Source of the DNA: Cheilinus undulatus
Lineage: Eukaryota > Chordata > Actinopteri > Labriformes > Labridae
Reading direction: 5' to 3'
Assembly (NCBI RefSeq): GCF_018320785.1
Contig: NC_054877.1
Location: forward strand, 35,734,151 to 35,798,150
Length of the DNA: 64,000 nt
In this document: positions 47,801 to 58,054 of the stretch, piece by piece
Numbering within the stretch: position 1 is the first letter of the stretch
Layout: the number at the start of each line of letters is the position of its first letter
The notes under the pieces: generated by a model
The model's input: only the letters and a program-made list of their open reading frames with translations
Databases searched by the model: none
Told to the model about the DNA's origin: nothing
Made by a program: the position numbers and the translations under genes

Positions 47801-49820
47801 CAAATGCTCTGACTGCTGCTTCTGTGACTCTTTTACGTCCAGAGATATCCAGAGAGACAAGGGATGGCAGGACCTGGGGACTCCCCTCCAGAAGCTGCCT
47901 CACTGTTTCATCCCCCTCCCTCCCGTCGCTGTCATCCATGGTAAAATGATCATCTGAAAAGTCCAGATGCCTGAGAGCGTGAAGCTGACTGAGGACAGAC
48001 AGCAACCTGGCAGGCGACATGTCCAGCTGCCTCAGCTGGTGAGCGATCAAAGATTTCAGGGTGTTCCTACAATCAAGGAGAGCGGTAAGCTTTGTTACCA
48101 CACTACAGGATATGTCCAGACTCTCCAAATGGGGGAGAGAGCAGATATCCTCAAGGGCAGCATCAGTCAGGTCTGTGTTGGCAAGGCTGAGTGTCCTCAA
48201 GCAACGCAGGGAACTGAAACCAACATGCTCCCTTCCATCACCCTCACCAAGAGAGTCCCAGTCCAGATGTAGCCCATTGAGGGACAGTCTCTGCAGGCTA
48301 GATCTGCACTCCAGGTTTGAGGCAAGGCCTGAGATGATGCTAGCTCCAGTGAGGCCTCCAGAGACCCATGAGGCATCTAGTTCCTGTAGTCGGTGGGGGC
48401 AGAGGGCCAGGCGAAAAGCTTCCGCAGACACTGGGCAGGAGCGGATGGAGGCCCGGCGCAGGCGCAGCTCTTTGGAGTTTCGGAAAATGCCAACAGTTTC
48501 ATCATTCAGTATGCCTTGTGGAAAAAAAAGCAGACAGAGGGATGTTTTAGGAAAAAAGTAGCATCAGTTTGCCAAATTTCTGCTCGTGGAAAAGATTTTT
48601 TTCCCACCATTTCAACCTGGCAGAACACAATGAGGGCTATTATGTCATATTATGATAGGGTTATTTAAGGATAATGGCACTGTGACATTTAGATGACTGC
48701 TATTTATACAAGAAGTTGTGGAACGTGGAAATAAAACTGACATTTGTCACATTTTTCATGATGTGAGATTAGACATCCTTTTTTTAGAAACCATGGCATA
48801 CTTATTTCTATTATCATTATCACAGTAGTTAATATAAAAGTTAGAGCTGCTCCACTTTGACTGCTGTAATTATCATTATCAATCCTTGTTATTTCATTAT
48901 CATTACATTTGCCAGTGTTAAAATGAGACTGATCAACCTATTATCTTACTTTGATGCAACTGCCCTTTTTATTACTTTTTATTAAGTATCTTAATAAAAC
49001 ATTTAAGAATTAGCAATAAGCAAATAAAGAGGGAATAATTGGTTGATTAAATTTAATTTAATAGCTGCAGTGAGTTTACCTCAGTTGCTGACCTTAAAGT
49101 GCTTTTTGTTCCCTTTTCTTCCTCCTGACCTACCTTTAGTGGCCATCTTATGTAGTAACTGGTCAGCCATTTCTTGTGGAAAAAGTGGGGCCCAGCTGAG
49201 ACACATAGAGCCGTCTGCTCGCTTGCTGCACAGAGCGTCCAGGTTGTGGCACACCTGAGCCAGACAGAGGTCACATAGGGCCCCAGGGCCCTCAGCATCA
49301 TCATCCTGCAACATAATATAAAGAGAGCAATAGAGTTTTGTAGAGTTTTGCATGCCAACTAAAAAGGCAGATCCTTGTAAATATAATGTAAATTTGTATA
49401 TTACAAATATAATAGCAATAAAGTGCATGGACGTGTCAAATAAAACAAACTAATAATTTGGAGGGGGAAAAACCTTTTTTTTTTTGTTAATGTTTATTTG
49501 AAATGGTTGCGCATTTAAGCCCTGACAGTTGTCTTCAGGGCTTCTTCCTCAGGGGCTCAGCTGATCCACACTGACACAGGATCTCTAACACTGTAATGAG
49601 TCTAATTTTATCCTCAGTGACTGCAGTGACTGCACACAAGTAAAGTCCGTGTAAATCACCTAATCCACCCTCTCTCTGTAGGGCACCCTGGACAAGACCA
49701 GTTGCTCCTACATTGCTATTTGTAGGCTAACGCGTTTGACAATGACGCATAAAGTTCACCAAAGTCAAACACTAGCAACATTTCTCAACCCACAGCAGAG
49801 GACGGAGTCAAACTCACCAT
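38621..49820 (-). CDS. ZYG11-family substrate receptor of CUL2 ubiquitin ligase (14 coding exons)
   Basis: Coding exons, 5' to 3': 49818-49820, 49134-49305, 47712-48514, 47375-47515, 45707-45883, 45472-45536, 45102-45201, 44817-44867, 44238-44399, 44079-44126, 43543-43743, 43384-43436, 42825-42922, 38621-38814. They total 2268 bases (755 residues plus stop) with matching phases; human ZYG11B has 744. Residues 10-19 (ALCDLCLAQV) fit the BC box that binds Elongin B/C. Residues of about 85-320 form LRRs (LESLDIS, SLVSLDISGRK) and those after about 370 an ARM-like domain. ZYG11B and ZER1 recognise N-terminal glycine degrons; the pocket residues I recall from ZYG11B (W522, N523, D526, N567, E570) are all present, offset by exactly 9 (W531, N532, D535, N576, E579). 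It is nearer ZYG11A/ZYG11B than ZER1. Which paralog it is cannot be decided by eye, so no symbol is given. Confidence 0.92.
40009..40482. mobile_element. hAT-like element, left part
   Basis: Begins CAGTGTTGGGGGTAATGTGT followed by TACAAAGTAATCC, the start of a widespread fish hAT family. Interrupted at about 40483 by a Tc1-like copy. No transposase domain was seen. Confidence 0.6.
40483..41215 (+). mobile_element. Tc1-like transposon, internally deleted
   Basis: Starts ACAGGTACATCTCAAAAAAT and includes the N-terminal transposase coding around 40805-40910 (GNTADLTDVQKIVIDTLHKE, then GKPQKVIAKEAGYSQ). It then jumps to the end of the catalytic domain at about 41080-41200, where a DLAPAHTAKGIKSWFNEHG-like stretch and DWPANSPDLNPTENL-like coding are readable in shifted frames. 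The right end is missing. Confidence 0.75.
41368..41912. mobile_element. MITE-like repeat, copy 2 of 2, 545 bp
   Basis: The left end GTAACCTGGCAAGCCAGATG and the right end, reverse-complemented, GGTAACCTTGCAAAGCAGAT form an inverted repeat of about 24 bp. The interior matches 27951-28540. No coding capacity. Confidence 0.75.
42339..42650. repeat. Interspersed repeat, copy 2 of 2 (AACCAGATGAAAAC family)
   Basis: Begins TTTAACCTTTATTTAACCAG and aligns with 10785-11095. This copy retains more of the left end. Confidence 0.6.
42825..42922 (-). CDS. zyg11-like exon 13
   Basis: Residues 659 (split)-691 plus one base. Includes SFSPFFRLLQTG and GVQLWAVWAIHLVCSQN, matching the human SFNPFFPLL and GVQLWAVWAMQHVCSKN. 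Acceptor TTGTTTCAG, donor GTAAGA. Confidence 0.95.
43384..43436 (-). CDS. zyg11-like exon 12
   Basis: Residues 642-658 plus two bases (HASIMTWTQLEREMVSY). Corresponds to the human HSAILKWPTPECEMVAY. Acceptor CTTTGCAG, donor GTTAGG. Confidence 0.9.
43543..43743 (-). CDS. zyg11-like exon 11 (second half of degron pocket)
   Basis: Residues 575-641. Starts NNIAEVEELQSDLMEEDLL; N576 and E579 align with the glycine-degron pocket residues N567 and E570 of ZYG11B. Continues with VRYFAGGILAHLASRVEAW. Relative to the remembered human EVSYFAAGIIAHL there are two extra residues (GV) before YFAGG. Acceptor GCTGTAG, donor GTGTGT. Confidence 0.95.
44079..44126 (-). CDS. zyg11-like exon 10
   Basis: Residues 559-574 (SYYTEPSIQQKVLGLL), matching the human TESSIQQKVLGLL. 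Too short to stand out as an open frame. Acceptor TGTGTTGCAG, donor GTGGGT. Confidence 0.95.
44238..44399 (-). CDS. zyg11-like exon 9 (first half of degron pocket)
   Basis: Residues 505-558. Contains LKFALSALWNLTDEMPTAAR; W531, N532 and D535 align with W522, N523 and D526 of ZYG11B. LLAIVQQK is closer to ZYG11A than to ZYG11B as I remember them. Acceptor TCTTACAG, donor GTAGAG. Confidence 0.97.
44817..44867 (-). CDS. zyg11-like exon 8
   Basis: Residues 488-504 (LSTEETAQLAKDISIMK), matching LSTEQTAQL of the human proteins. Too short to stand out as an open frame. Acceptor GCTTTGCAG, donor GTATTT. Confidence 0.93.
45102..45201 (-). CDS. zyg11-like exon 7
   Basis: Residues 454 (split)-487: AATLVINWLSNHEDPTLQR then MAVAVISILVAK, matching the human AAKLVMQWLCNHED and QRMAVAIISILAAK. 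Acceptor GGTTCAG. Donor GTCAAG is weak, but protein alignment fixes it. Confidence 0.93.
45472..45536 (-). CDS. zyg11-like exon 6
   Basis: Residues 433-453 plus two bases (LQKNCLLAFCSEYILQDVPF then D). Matches the human LQKNCLLSLCSDRILQDVPF. Acceptor CTCCCCAG, donor GTAAGT (full consensus). Confidence 0.95.
45707..45883 (-). CDS. zyg11-like exon 5
   Basis: Residues 374-432, starting LVLSGMQSHPTSLHIHLVAT and ending TFPHHQQ. Contains ACVFNLTTQDLAEAMPVSL, close to the human ACVFNLTKQDLAAGMPVRL. Acceptor TTTCTGTAG. Donor GTCGGC is unusual, but joining here restores the HQQLQKNCLL continuity. Confidence 0.94.
45884..47374 (-). other. zyg11-like intron 4
   Basis: 1.5 kb without a recognised exon. 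The segment near 46700-46855 ends with AGTGTGAGTGCGCCCTAAA, resembling one end of a fish MITE; its partner end was not found. Confidence 0.55.
47375..47515 (-). CDS. zyg11-like exon 4
   Basis: Residues 327-373: VTGEANENQVCEALRRYRDR, then ECFIREALVHLYNLITDID. Matches the human VSGEANETQIAEALKRYSER. Acceptor GTGTTCAG, donor GTAAAC. Confidence 0.95.
47712..48514 (-). CDS. zyg11-like exon 3 (LRR domain)
   Basis: Residues 59 (split)-326, the largest exon. After ILNDETVGIFRNSKELRLRR come leucine-rich repeats (LQELDASWVSGG, LQRLSLNGLHLD, LRTLSLANTDLTD, LESLDISCSVVTKL, LRHLDFSDDHF, LVSLDISGRKRVTEAAV). The GREHVGFSS and SDGREGDE loops are longer or different from human. Acceptor TTCCACAAG; donor GTAGGG. 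Confidence 0.96.
48515..49133 (-). other. zyg11-like intron 2
   Basis: AT-rich intron with no recognised repeat. Donor G|GTAGGT at 49133; acceptor AAG at 48515-48517, an unusual A rather than C or T at -3. Confidence 0.7.
49134..49305 (-). CDS. zyg11-like exon 2 (BC box)
   Basis: Residues 2-58 plus one base. Starts DDDAEGPGALCDLCLAQV, giving the BC box at residues 10-19, followed by LFPQEMADQLLHKMATKG, which matches the human VFPQEVADRLLRTMAFHG. Acceptor TATGTTGCAG, donor GTAGGT. There is no in-frame ATG before the BC box within this exon, so the start must come from upstream. Confidence 0.93.
49306..49817 (-). other. zyg11-like intron 1
   Basis: Holds a T-tract (49476-49487) and sequence containing GCCCTGACAGTTGTCTTCAG and CTTCTTCCTCAGGGGCT, possibly a retroposon remnant. 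No coding exon. Confidence 0.6.
49818..49820 (-). CDS. zyg11-like exon 1 coding part (start codon only)
   Basis: The minus strand reads AAAGC ATG then GTGAGT, a near-consensus donor starting at 49817. Splicing to exon 2 in phase 0 gives Met directly before Asp-Asp-Asp. The remainder of exon 1 is 5' untranslated and probably extends toward about 49950. Confidence 0.8.
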
Positions 49821-50025
49821 GCTTTCAAGGTAGACAGACGTCAGGGAAACGTAAAGAGGGGGAAACGGCGGCCAGTCGTTCAGCAATTGTTTTGCTTGGA
49901 AAGACGTTATAATTGTTATCCGATTTTTTCCATTTAAGATAGAGAGAACTGATGAAATCTTCTGTTTTTATTTCGGTTGCTGCCGCTAGCAGTCGGCTGT
50001 CAACTGTCACAGTATGAGCGCCTCC

Positions 50026-50049
50026 GATTGGTCAGTTAACATGACGTCA
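50026..50049 (-). promoter_or_regulatory. zyg11-like core promoter motifs: CCAAT box and CRE
   Basis: On the minus strand a CCAATC box (50026-50031) follows a perfect CRE palindrome TGACGTCA (50042-50049). Both lie 200-230 bases upstream of the start codon. No TATA box is visible, which fits a housekeeping-type promoter bound by NF-Y and CREB/ATF. The transcription start is inferred only. Confidence 0.6.
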
Positions 50050-51839
50050 CCAACAGTTTGTTAGGACTGTTTGCTAGTAGCCTGCACTAAATAACATTGA
50101 AGATAACATGTTTTCACTTATTTAGCATCTAGTGGCTAGGAAGAAACTATGCTCTACTGATAAACTTTGTGATCTTGAGTTCGAAAATCCATTATCATAT
50201 TTCTAAGATATTAGCCTAGCTCCATAATTTAAACAGTTTTTGAATAGTTATGGAATTTGAGTCTCTTACACGTGTTAACAATTAGATGTCCATGCCATTT
50301 ATTCACATTTACTCAAACCTTTTATTGTCTGAGTTTACCTCATGGACTATAGTTTGTCAGTGGGACTAACTATGGCTACAGTTATGAACTGACTATAAAC
50401 TGGTAGTCTGTCTGTCTGTCTGACTGTCTATCTGTCTATCTATCCATCTATCACTGGCCCTCCAACTCACTCAATGCAGGCCCTAAGTAAATTTTAAATT
50501 CCAATAAATGATAAACTGGAAGAAAACATGACAAAATCTGCCATGAAAATAGAAACATTTCTCTTAATCTTCATTACTGGTAAATATTTGCTTCCTTGAA
50601 ATACATTAAGTGAGACACAGTATTTGGCCACAGTTTTTCTTGTAAAATTTTTTTTTTAGATGTATCTCTAAATGCACTTGTATACAAATGAATATGTATG
50701 TAAAATAATTAACAGGTACCTATCATGGTCACTGTGGCCCACAATTGATTTAATTTTGTCTTTTTCTCAGTGAATTAACAATTCCTATTTGCACTTGAGT
50801 GAAAACAAAACTCAAAACTTTCATTGAATTATTAGTAATCACAATGGTTAAATTGAGAATATCAGACAATTCTCAACAATTTGGCCTTTTTTCATTTACA
50901 TTTAAATAAATGTGGCACTCTTTGAAACCAAAGTTGCCCATCCCTGATCCAGTCTATCTAACCTTTCTCCAGCATTACAAATAGACTAGTATTTCTTTTA
51001 TTTGAGAATTAAAAGGGGATCTACCATGGATTTTTTGACCTGATTCATCTTTAGGTAAAATAGTTTAGCCACAAGGAGGGGCTCACATTTAACAATTATC
51101 TTGTGTGTCAGCAAGTCAGTGCAAAGGGACTGTTGCTGAGAAACCTTAAATTCATGAGACAAATTTTCATCCCATGAGAACAGTGCCAAAGACTTGTGGA
51201 GGGCGCCAGTCCCAGGAGGTGGTTAAAGCAACAGGAAATGACACAAAAGCCCTGATATTGTTTTAAAGAGCAGAAGACCCCTTCATTACCACTGCCATGT
51301 ACAAACTTACATTTTAAGGATTTTTTAAATATATATTAATGTCATTTTAGAGAGTGTGGTCTGGCTGAAGACTGATTGCCCCTCTCGCAAGCCATTTATG
51401 TGAGATGCTGTCTCTGTCAGAACAGAATTAGGCCTACAAAAGCCGCACCCTCTAAGGTGGGGCATACGGCAGAAGACCTGTACAACAGGGTGACCTTGAC
51501 CATGGGGCGGGAGGTGATGCACATTACCCAAGCCAGAGCCAGAGTGACGTACTGAACAACGTATATTTTCAGCTAGCTGTCAGAGTTTACAGTAAGTGGC
51601 TATTTTTCACAACAGCAGAATTTTAGGAATAAAAATTGAAAATTTACTGAGGGGAATGAATTTAAATTTAACACACCACAAACTAAGGAAATTCCAAAGA
51701 GGGTTAGGGTTAGACAACTGAACCTTAGGGTTCAGGTGAGGTGAAGGGAGATAAAATTAAAAATAAAACAGGACAAACTAAGGAAAACCCAACAAGGGTC
51801 AGTACGTCACTTCCTGCCCTGCAGCGGAGGTCACCCCAT
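50050..51839. other. Intergenic, zyg11-like to angptl1; no gene seen
   Basis: Contains a (CTGT)n/(CTAT)n microsatellite at 50406-50452. The two flanking genes are divergent. Nothing else could be classified. Confidence 0.45.
50406..50452. repeat. (CTGT)n/(CTAT)n microsatellite
   Basis: Tetranucleotide run of CTGT units shifting to CTAT and CCAT, about 47 bp. Confidence 0.9.
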
Positions 51840-52320
51840 TGGGGAGGTTTGCAACAGATGAGCCCAAAATGCCCCATCATAGAGGTCAGAGAGCCAGATG
51901 CCTCTCGAAATGCACGCAATAACTTTTGAAATAAAATTGGATTGAACTTCCATTTAGGGTTAAGGTAAGGATTAAGATGGGTTTTGGAAGTCAAAAACTA
52001 GACCTGCAAAACCTGTTCACAAAGTTTAATGACAACTAGTAAACAGTCCAGTTACAGGAAAGGAGCTCATCCTCTGCAAAAACATTCTAACATGGCAAAG
52101 GTAGCTTACATTGCTCCGTTAGTAAGCTACATAGCTGACGTAGCTAAAGCTAAACTCACAATGCAGCTACATAGCTATGTTAGCTTTAGTTATGTTTGCT
52201 GAACTTATGTTTCTAAAGCTAACTTAGCTTCAATGGCTTACACTGTAACATTGATTACATAGCTATGTTAGTTTTAGCTCAAGCTAACAAAGCAAAAGCT
52301 AGCTATCATTTGTGTAACTA
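51840..52320. repeat. GCTA-rich repeat family, copy 1 of 3
   Basis: A unique-looking left part (CTTTTGAAATAAAATTGGAT, GGGTTAAGGTAAGG, CCTGCAAAACCTG, AGTAAACAGTC) is followed by a run of AGCTA, GCTAAC and CATAGCTA words (52085-52320). The same order occurs at 59600-60240 and 63067-63480. Confidence 0.75.
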
Positions 52321-53850
52321 ATTCTAAAATGAGAGGCACCTGGCTGCCAACATCAGACATCCACACAGACACGCACATTTGGACAACCAACAGGATCCCC
52401 ACAGGATCATGACCCCCACATTGAGACCCATTAAACTAAGACAAATCAAGCCTAGATTAATTAGAGCACAAACAATCCCCATTCTAAATGAAGGCTTCGA
52501 AGAAGACTCAATAAAGCATAAAATGAATAAATTCACCACATTAATCCACTATCCTCTTGTACAGACTCCATGGTTTACACTCATAATAAACAAGTCAAGC
52601 CTAGGAGGCCTATTGCACTAAAAACAAGCAGTTTGTCTCAGATTGCACACTTAAAATAAGCAAGGCATTGTAAGTACTGCACACTCACCATAAACAAGTT
52701 ATTTAATTTTTAAATCTCAGGTTTACTCCACTTTTCTCAATTTTAACCTGTAGTTCCAGATATCTGATGGTGTTTGAGCACTGAAACCAAAGACTGTTCT
52801 ATCCACAAATATTTTTTAATATTACAAGTTATCAAAAATGGTCATAATTTTACAGAAATACACAAGTTTTGTGTTAAATATAGCTTGTTTTTCCTCATAT
52901 GCTCTGCAGACTTATCTTGGGATCCCTTGGTTGGCCTTAAGCCACATGTTAGGAAACCCTTACCTACACTTCACAATAGCAGGGCTTGTTTAATGTGCTG
53001 CAGATACAGATAGAGATATCCAGGCATGGTTTGAATTAGCACATAATGTGTTTTTCCAGCTTCTTTCGGTAACGGCTTCCTCCACATGCGTTTTTCCATA
53101 CATTACTTATTTAAATTGCTTGACCTTTATTACATACAACCGACCACCTATGGAGACAACCACGCCACACACACATATGTTCTTTTACATGTAAATGTCA
53201 CAAGCACACATATGCATTCCCACATTGTGAATGCCCTGCCTCGTATGCTTATAAGCAAATTGGTCCTCCCACATGTTGAAGTATTTCTCCCCACGCAGAG
53301 AATCCCCATGCATCAAAGCCTGTGCTTCCTCCTCCATCCAAAACATTTAGCTGAGGGGCGTTCTTTTTGTCTGCAAAGCCCCCTGCTTATTGTCCTCATA
53401 ACCAAATAAACACAGCTGCCAATAGCTTTTGGAAGGCCGCAAGAGACACACACATCCCATATTTGGAGCAAACACGGGAGAAGCGCTCACATCCAAAACA
53501 AATCTCTCATTATTATGCTTAAGCTACTGGATCGCCAGAATCACTCAGTCATTAGATTTGAGCTGATGGGAAACAGCTTTATGAGGAAGAGTTAGTAGAC
53601 TATGAGGAATTTTGGTGATAAATGAAGCTGACAGATGTTTGTGAGAGAAGAGAAAGGAGAGTTTATGTGCTTGTCATCAACTACTACAAACCTTGCAGAC
53701 AAATAACCCTAAGAGGAGAGCACAACTTCACAAACAAGACCTTAGGAGGGTTAAGTGATTACAGCTTGACTGACTTTGAGTGTCCCTAAAGTGTAGACTC
53801 CAAGCAAATGTGTTCTCTGAGTAACTTAGATTAGGAGGAGTCTCTTTTTT
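52321..53850. other. Intergenic; no gene seen
   Basis: Frames at 52379-52621 and 53086-53409 have no recognised domain. No transposon was classified. Confidence 0.4.
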
Positions 53851-53989
53851 TTTGTTCCCAAACTTTACACATCAGACAAGGAAGGCAGGGCCAAGCCTTC
53901 CCTCTGCTGCAAAACTCACACCATCAGCCGTCCTCTCTCTGTGTGTTTGGACCACCCTCTACTGTTCTCCTAGAGGACAGGGTTTTGCT

Positions 53990-54157
53990 TGTGCCATCGC
54001 AGCACGCAGGGCCTTCATTCTCAATGAGAGCAGGGACAGAGGGAGACTGGGTGTGAGAGGAGAATGGAGAGCATGAACTTGCGTACGAAACACAATTAGG
54101 GCACCAAGCTGGGTCTAACCTGCACCTCCTGGACCTCTGACTGAGCCCACTGTACAG
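53990..54157 (+). other. angptl1: Possible non-coding first exon of angptl1
   Basis: The coding exon at 61711 begins with a strong splice acceptor, so an upstream non-coding exon must exist. This stretch is G+C-richer than its surroundings and ends at a consensus donor, TACAG|GTAAGA, at 54157/54158. The left edge is a guess. Other donors within the 11 kb upstream cannot be excluded. Confidence 0.3.
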
Positions 54158-57100
54158 GTAAGAAGCTTTATTAGACAAATGTATGCTTTTTTGGCACTTT
54201 GAAGGGAGTTTGAATGTCTGAAAGTTAGTATTTGTGAAGAAAGGTTTAATTCAAAGTAGCAGCGGTGTCATCCAGACACTCATATGTCCTTGGAATAGCT
54301 GGAAAAACTGTTAAATGCTGAAATTAGATTATCTAAATTTCTATATACATCTGGTGGAATCCCCTTGTTCATACTCTGTACAAACTAGGTCATGGATCAT
54401 GTCGTCCCCACAGCAGACAGACCTAATCAGTGGCACCATCAGACTAACTTCTTGTCTAATTGGCGAAGTCTGAAAGATCTGCTTGCCTGGAGCAGAAGCC
54501 ACAACAAAGTTAGACTTTCAGAGTTTCTGATTTGACATATAGTTTTGCTTTATGTTGAAATAGAGTTGGCAGAGACATGTATTCCCTGGGATAACCTTTC
54601 AGGGGGTTCTGATGTCAAAGAAAACCTTTTAATTGGGGGCTATACCAGCAGACGAAAAGATCTCAATGGGACCACTTAGAGTCAGTGTGGCCAACTGACA
54701 GTGCCTGTTCCTCACGGTTGAGAAAACCTGCCACCGCAAAGTTTGACCTGTCTGGTATAGGAATGAATTAATCTAAATGGAGTGGCTGCATCTGGTCAGG
54801 TCTGGCTCTAAGCTAGGAGAAGAGGAAAATACCCTTTTTTGTGAGATAAAAAAAACATGGCTGCCGTGGTTGAGTTGATGAAGACCAGCCGGGTGTGAAC
54901 GACAGAGAGGAACCTGGCGGTAATAGCTGCCGATGAGATTCACAGCCTTGGCTTAGGAGCCTCTGTGTAAACACTGTCACTGCTGTCAGACCGGGCCTGT
55001 GAGATTCATATTGTGCGGCTGGAGACGTGCAGACGAGCCAGATCACTGCGACAGAGGTATTGAAGGGGGATGACCTGTGATTAAGAGAAGACAGGGAAAA
55101 GTCCTTTCTTGGTAATGATAATGCACTGATAGTGCCAAGGTGTTTTTGAGCTCTGACACATGGCCCGTTTTCCTTAAACCGCCTTTTCCCTTTGCCCTCA
55201 GATGGTTAATAATGTGTGACAAAACAAACTGCTGACGCTAAAAATACAGGCTTCAAGGGATTTTCGCTGCTGCTGAACTTTCAAGCCAGTTATTAAGCAC
55301 TAAAGTTGGCTCTGATGCTCTTTTTTCAAGACAATAAGTCATTTTCAAACAAGGAAAAACTTCTACTGACTAACTTTCTTTTTCCCCCTTGATAATGATA
55401 AAAGGATACTATTCTGCTTCAGCAGCAGTTTGAGTTTAGGTAATGCTCTGGGATCTTTCCCATTAAGTGTGGTCAGGACTCTTCAGTGCAAGCAAACATC
55501 AAGACGAGACCACAGGAATGAGTCAAAGCCTCAGCCATCACTGTCTTAGACTCATTTATCTCTACTTCCTTGGCATCTGTTAAAATCCTTTGCAGATTTG
55601 TCTTGATGAGCTCCTATATGCAGTGGATCATATTGTATGCCTGTCAGAAGTGTTAGATGAAGGTTACTCAGCCTCCTTGGCCACGTTTACCAGACTGCCT
55701 TCTGGTTGAATTTGGCCTGGCTGCCAAAATCAGCCTCAAGTTGGCTCCCGTAAGCTCCGCTCTCACATCCAAGGCTGGCTATTGAAAGTACAAGGAGGGA
55801 CCTTCACTTAGCATGCATTTTTGAACATCAACCCCCCTCCTGTTCCTCTCGTTGTGCTGTCAAAACCAATAAGATCAAATGGCAAGCTTCCCTTCCAAAA
55901 ATAGACTCCAGAAAACATTACTCATAAATCAGGGATTCCTGCTCCCCCTGCTGCTCCCCCAACACTTTCGTTTCTTTTATTCCTCATTTAAATCAACCTT
56001 TTTCCTGCTTGTACCAGCCAGGCGCAAATGTCACAAGTTAAAATGAGTCATGAGGACCAACCATTACCTCTGGCTGACTTCTGACATCTTGCTCATTAAT
56101 GAATCATACAGCTCTAAACCTCATTATTAATTAATAAATAAAGCGATTCGTTTATTTTAATGGGGCCAAATTACAACATACCATGACTCTTTGAGTGGGG
56201 TGCACACTAAAAGCTTGAATCTCTAACAAACCAAGCAAAGTCCTTATTGCTGGTGGTTCTAAAAATGTCTCCAGCAAGATATGTGGTCTGCTCCAAAGAA
56301 CGGCAAAAAATTTCAAATCCGTTTAATGTCCTATAGTGTGGTTAGAACCCAAAGGACAGCCCTGCAAGCACTCTGTGGATTGTCACATGTGTTAAATCAA
56401 AATGATAGTTTGGATGTGGGCTGACTGGTGACTGCACAACTTTGGAAAATCAACTTTTACTCAATTCCTGCCCTTATCTTCAAGACTCCACCCATATTTT
56501 TGATAAAACGTAGAGCAAAACTATCATTTTTGCCTTGTTTGAAGTTTGTCATATTTAAACATGTCAAAAGCCCGGCTTTAAATAGTGAGAGGAGTGAAGG
56601 AATGACTTAATTTGTTTGACCTCCTGTTGCTATAAAGGGGCACTGTTGTGGCATATTTACATGGTGTCAGGCTAAGTCCAAAATTTTGCTATAGTATCTG
56701 AATTTTCAAGAACATAGGGCCATGTATAAAAAAGAAACCAGCAGCTTTGTCTGGAATACTGTTGTACCTCCTCCACCCCCTGAGGCACTACCCTCTAATG
56801 GAAGGTAGCACAGATCACAACTTGAGATCTTCATGTTGCCTAGAATGAACATAAAAAAATCTGCAGTTTGTCAGATGAAGGACTTAGATGGTGATGAATG
56901 GCTGACTTCCTGTTGCATCGGTCCAAGAGTCTTTTTTATAGATTCTTGCCAGGATGAAAATGTTCATAACCCTAGGTTCAACCTAATTTTGGGGCTGTTT
57001 TTTAAATATTGTACGGGGCACCATTGAGCCATTAGGTCATGCCCACTTGCCAAAATCCTATGGTTTCTAAGAGTTACCCCCAAGCCCTATGTCTACAATT

Positions 57101-57315
57101 TGGTGGTTGTCAGATGCTGTTAAGCACATGTAAAAAACTACTTCCTGTGTTTTTTTTTTTTTTGTTTTTTTTTACATTTGATTAAATATGGCCCATATTA
57201 GATCATGAATCTTTGGCTTGATTGCTTTGTATCTCTTAGTGTCCACATCTGGTGCTGCTTGCTGCTGGTGCTCCGCAAACAAACATTTTGACAAGAAGTG
57301 TTTGCTGATGTTAGA
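54158..57315. other. Upstream of angptl1; no gene seen
   Basis: Less repetitive than the neighbouring regions. No exon or RNA gene was recognised. Confidence 0.4.
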
Positions 57316-58054
57316 AGCATAGCATTGTCCAAAATGTCTTAGTATGCTGAAGCATTAAGATTGGCCTTCACTGGAGATAAGGAGCCTTGCCCAAACCCTG
57401 AAAAATAGCCCCAGACCATGATCCCTCCTCCACCAAACTTCACAATTAGCACAATGCCGTCAGGCAGGCAACGTTCCCTCAACATCCACCAAACCCAAAC
57501 CTGCCCATCTGACTGTCAAACAGAGAAGCGTGATTCATCACTCTACAGAACACATTTCCACTGCTCCACAGTCCAGTGTCAGTCTGCTTTACTCAACTCC
57601 ATCCAACGCTTGGCATTGGACTTTGTGATGTGAAGCTTGAATGCAGCTGCTTGGCCATGGAAACCCATTTCATAAAGCTCCCACCACACAGTTCTTGTGC
57701 TTACATTAATGCCAGCGGAACCAGCAGATCGTTGGGGACTTTTACGCACCATAAAAGTCGTTGAGTCATTCTGTGATTTGACTTGGTGGTTGAGTTGCTG
57801 TTGTTCCTAAATGCTTCCACTCTCTAATAATATCACTTACAGTTGACTGGAATATCCAGCAAGATTGAAATTTTACAGACTGTCTTATTGTATGGGTGAC
57901 ATCCATCACAGTGACTGAGCTCTTTCACAAATGCAAATGGGGACTGCATGGCTTGTTGCTTGATTTTATACACCTGTGACAATGATTCTGATTGAAACAC
58001 CTGGATTAAATAATAAACAGGTGTGGCCAAACACTTTTGTTGATATAGTGTATA
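57316..58054 (-). mobile_element. Tc1-like transposon, 3'-truncated and decayed
   Basis: The minus strand parallels the transposase region of the copy at 3957-6121, but of another subfamily. CCCCAGACCATGATCCCTCC, TGCTTGGCCATGGAAACCCA and GTTGAGTTGCTGTTG lie in the expected order. One terminus is present at the right (CACTTTTGTTGATATAGTGT). The part coding the end of the catalytic domain is missing. Confidence 0.8.

Noticed and set aside
48061-48668. Plus-strand frames up to 166 codons
   Set aside because: They are antisense to the zyg11-like LRR exon, whose minus-strand frame is strongly supported.
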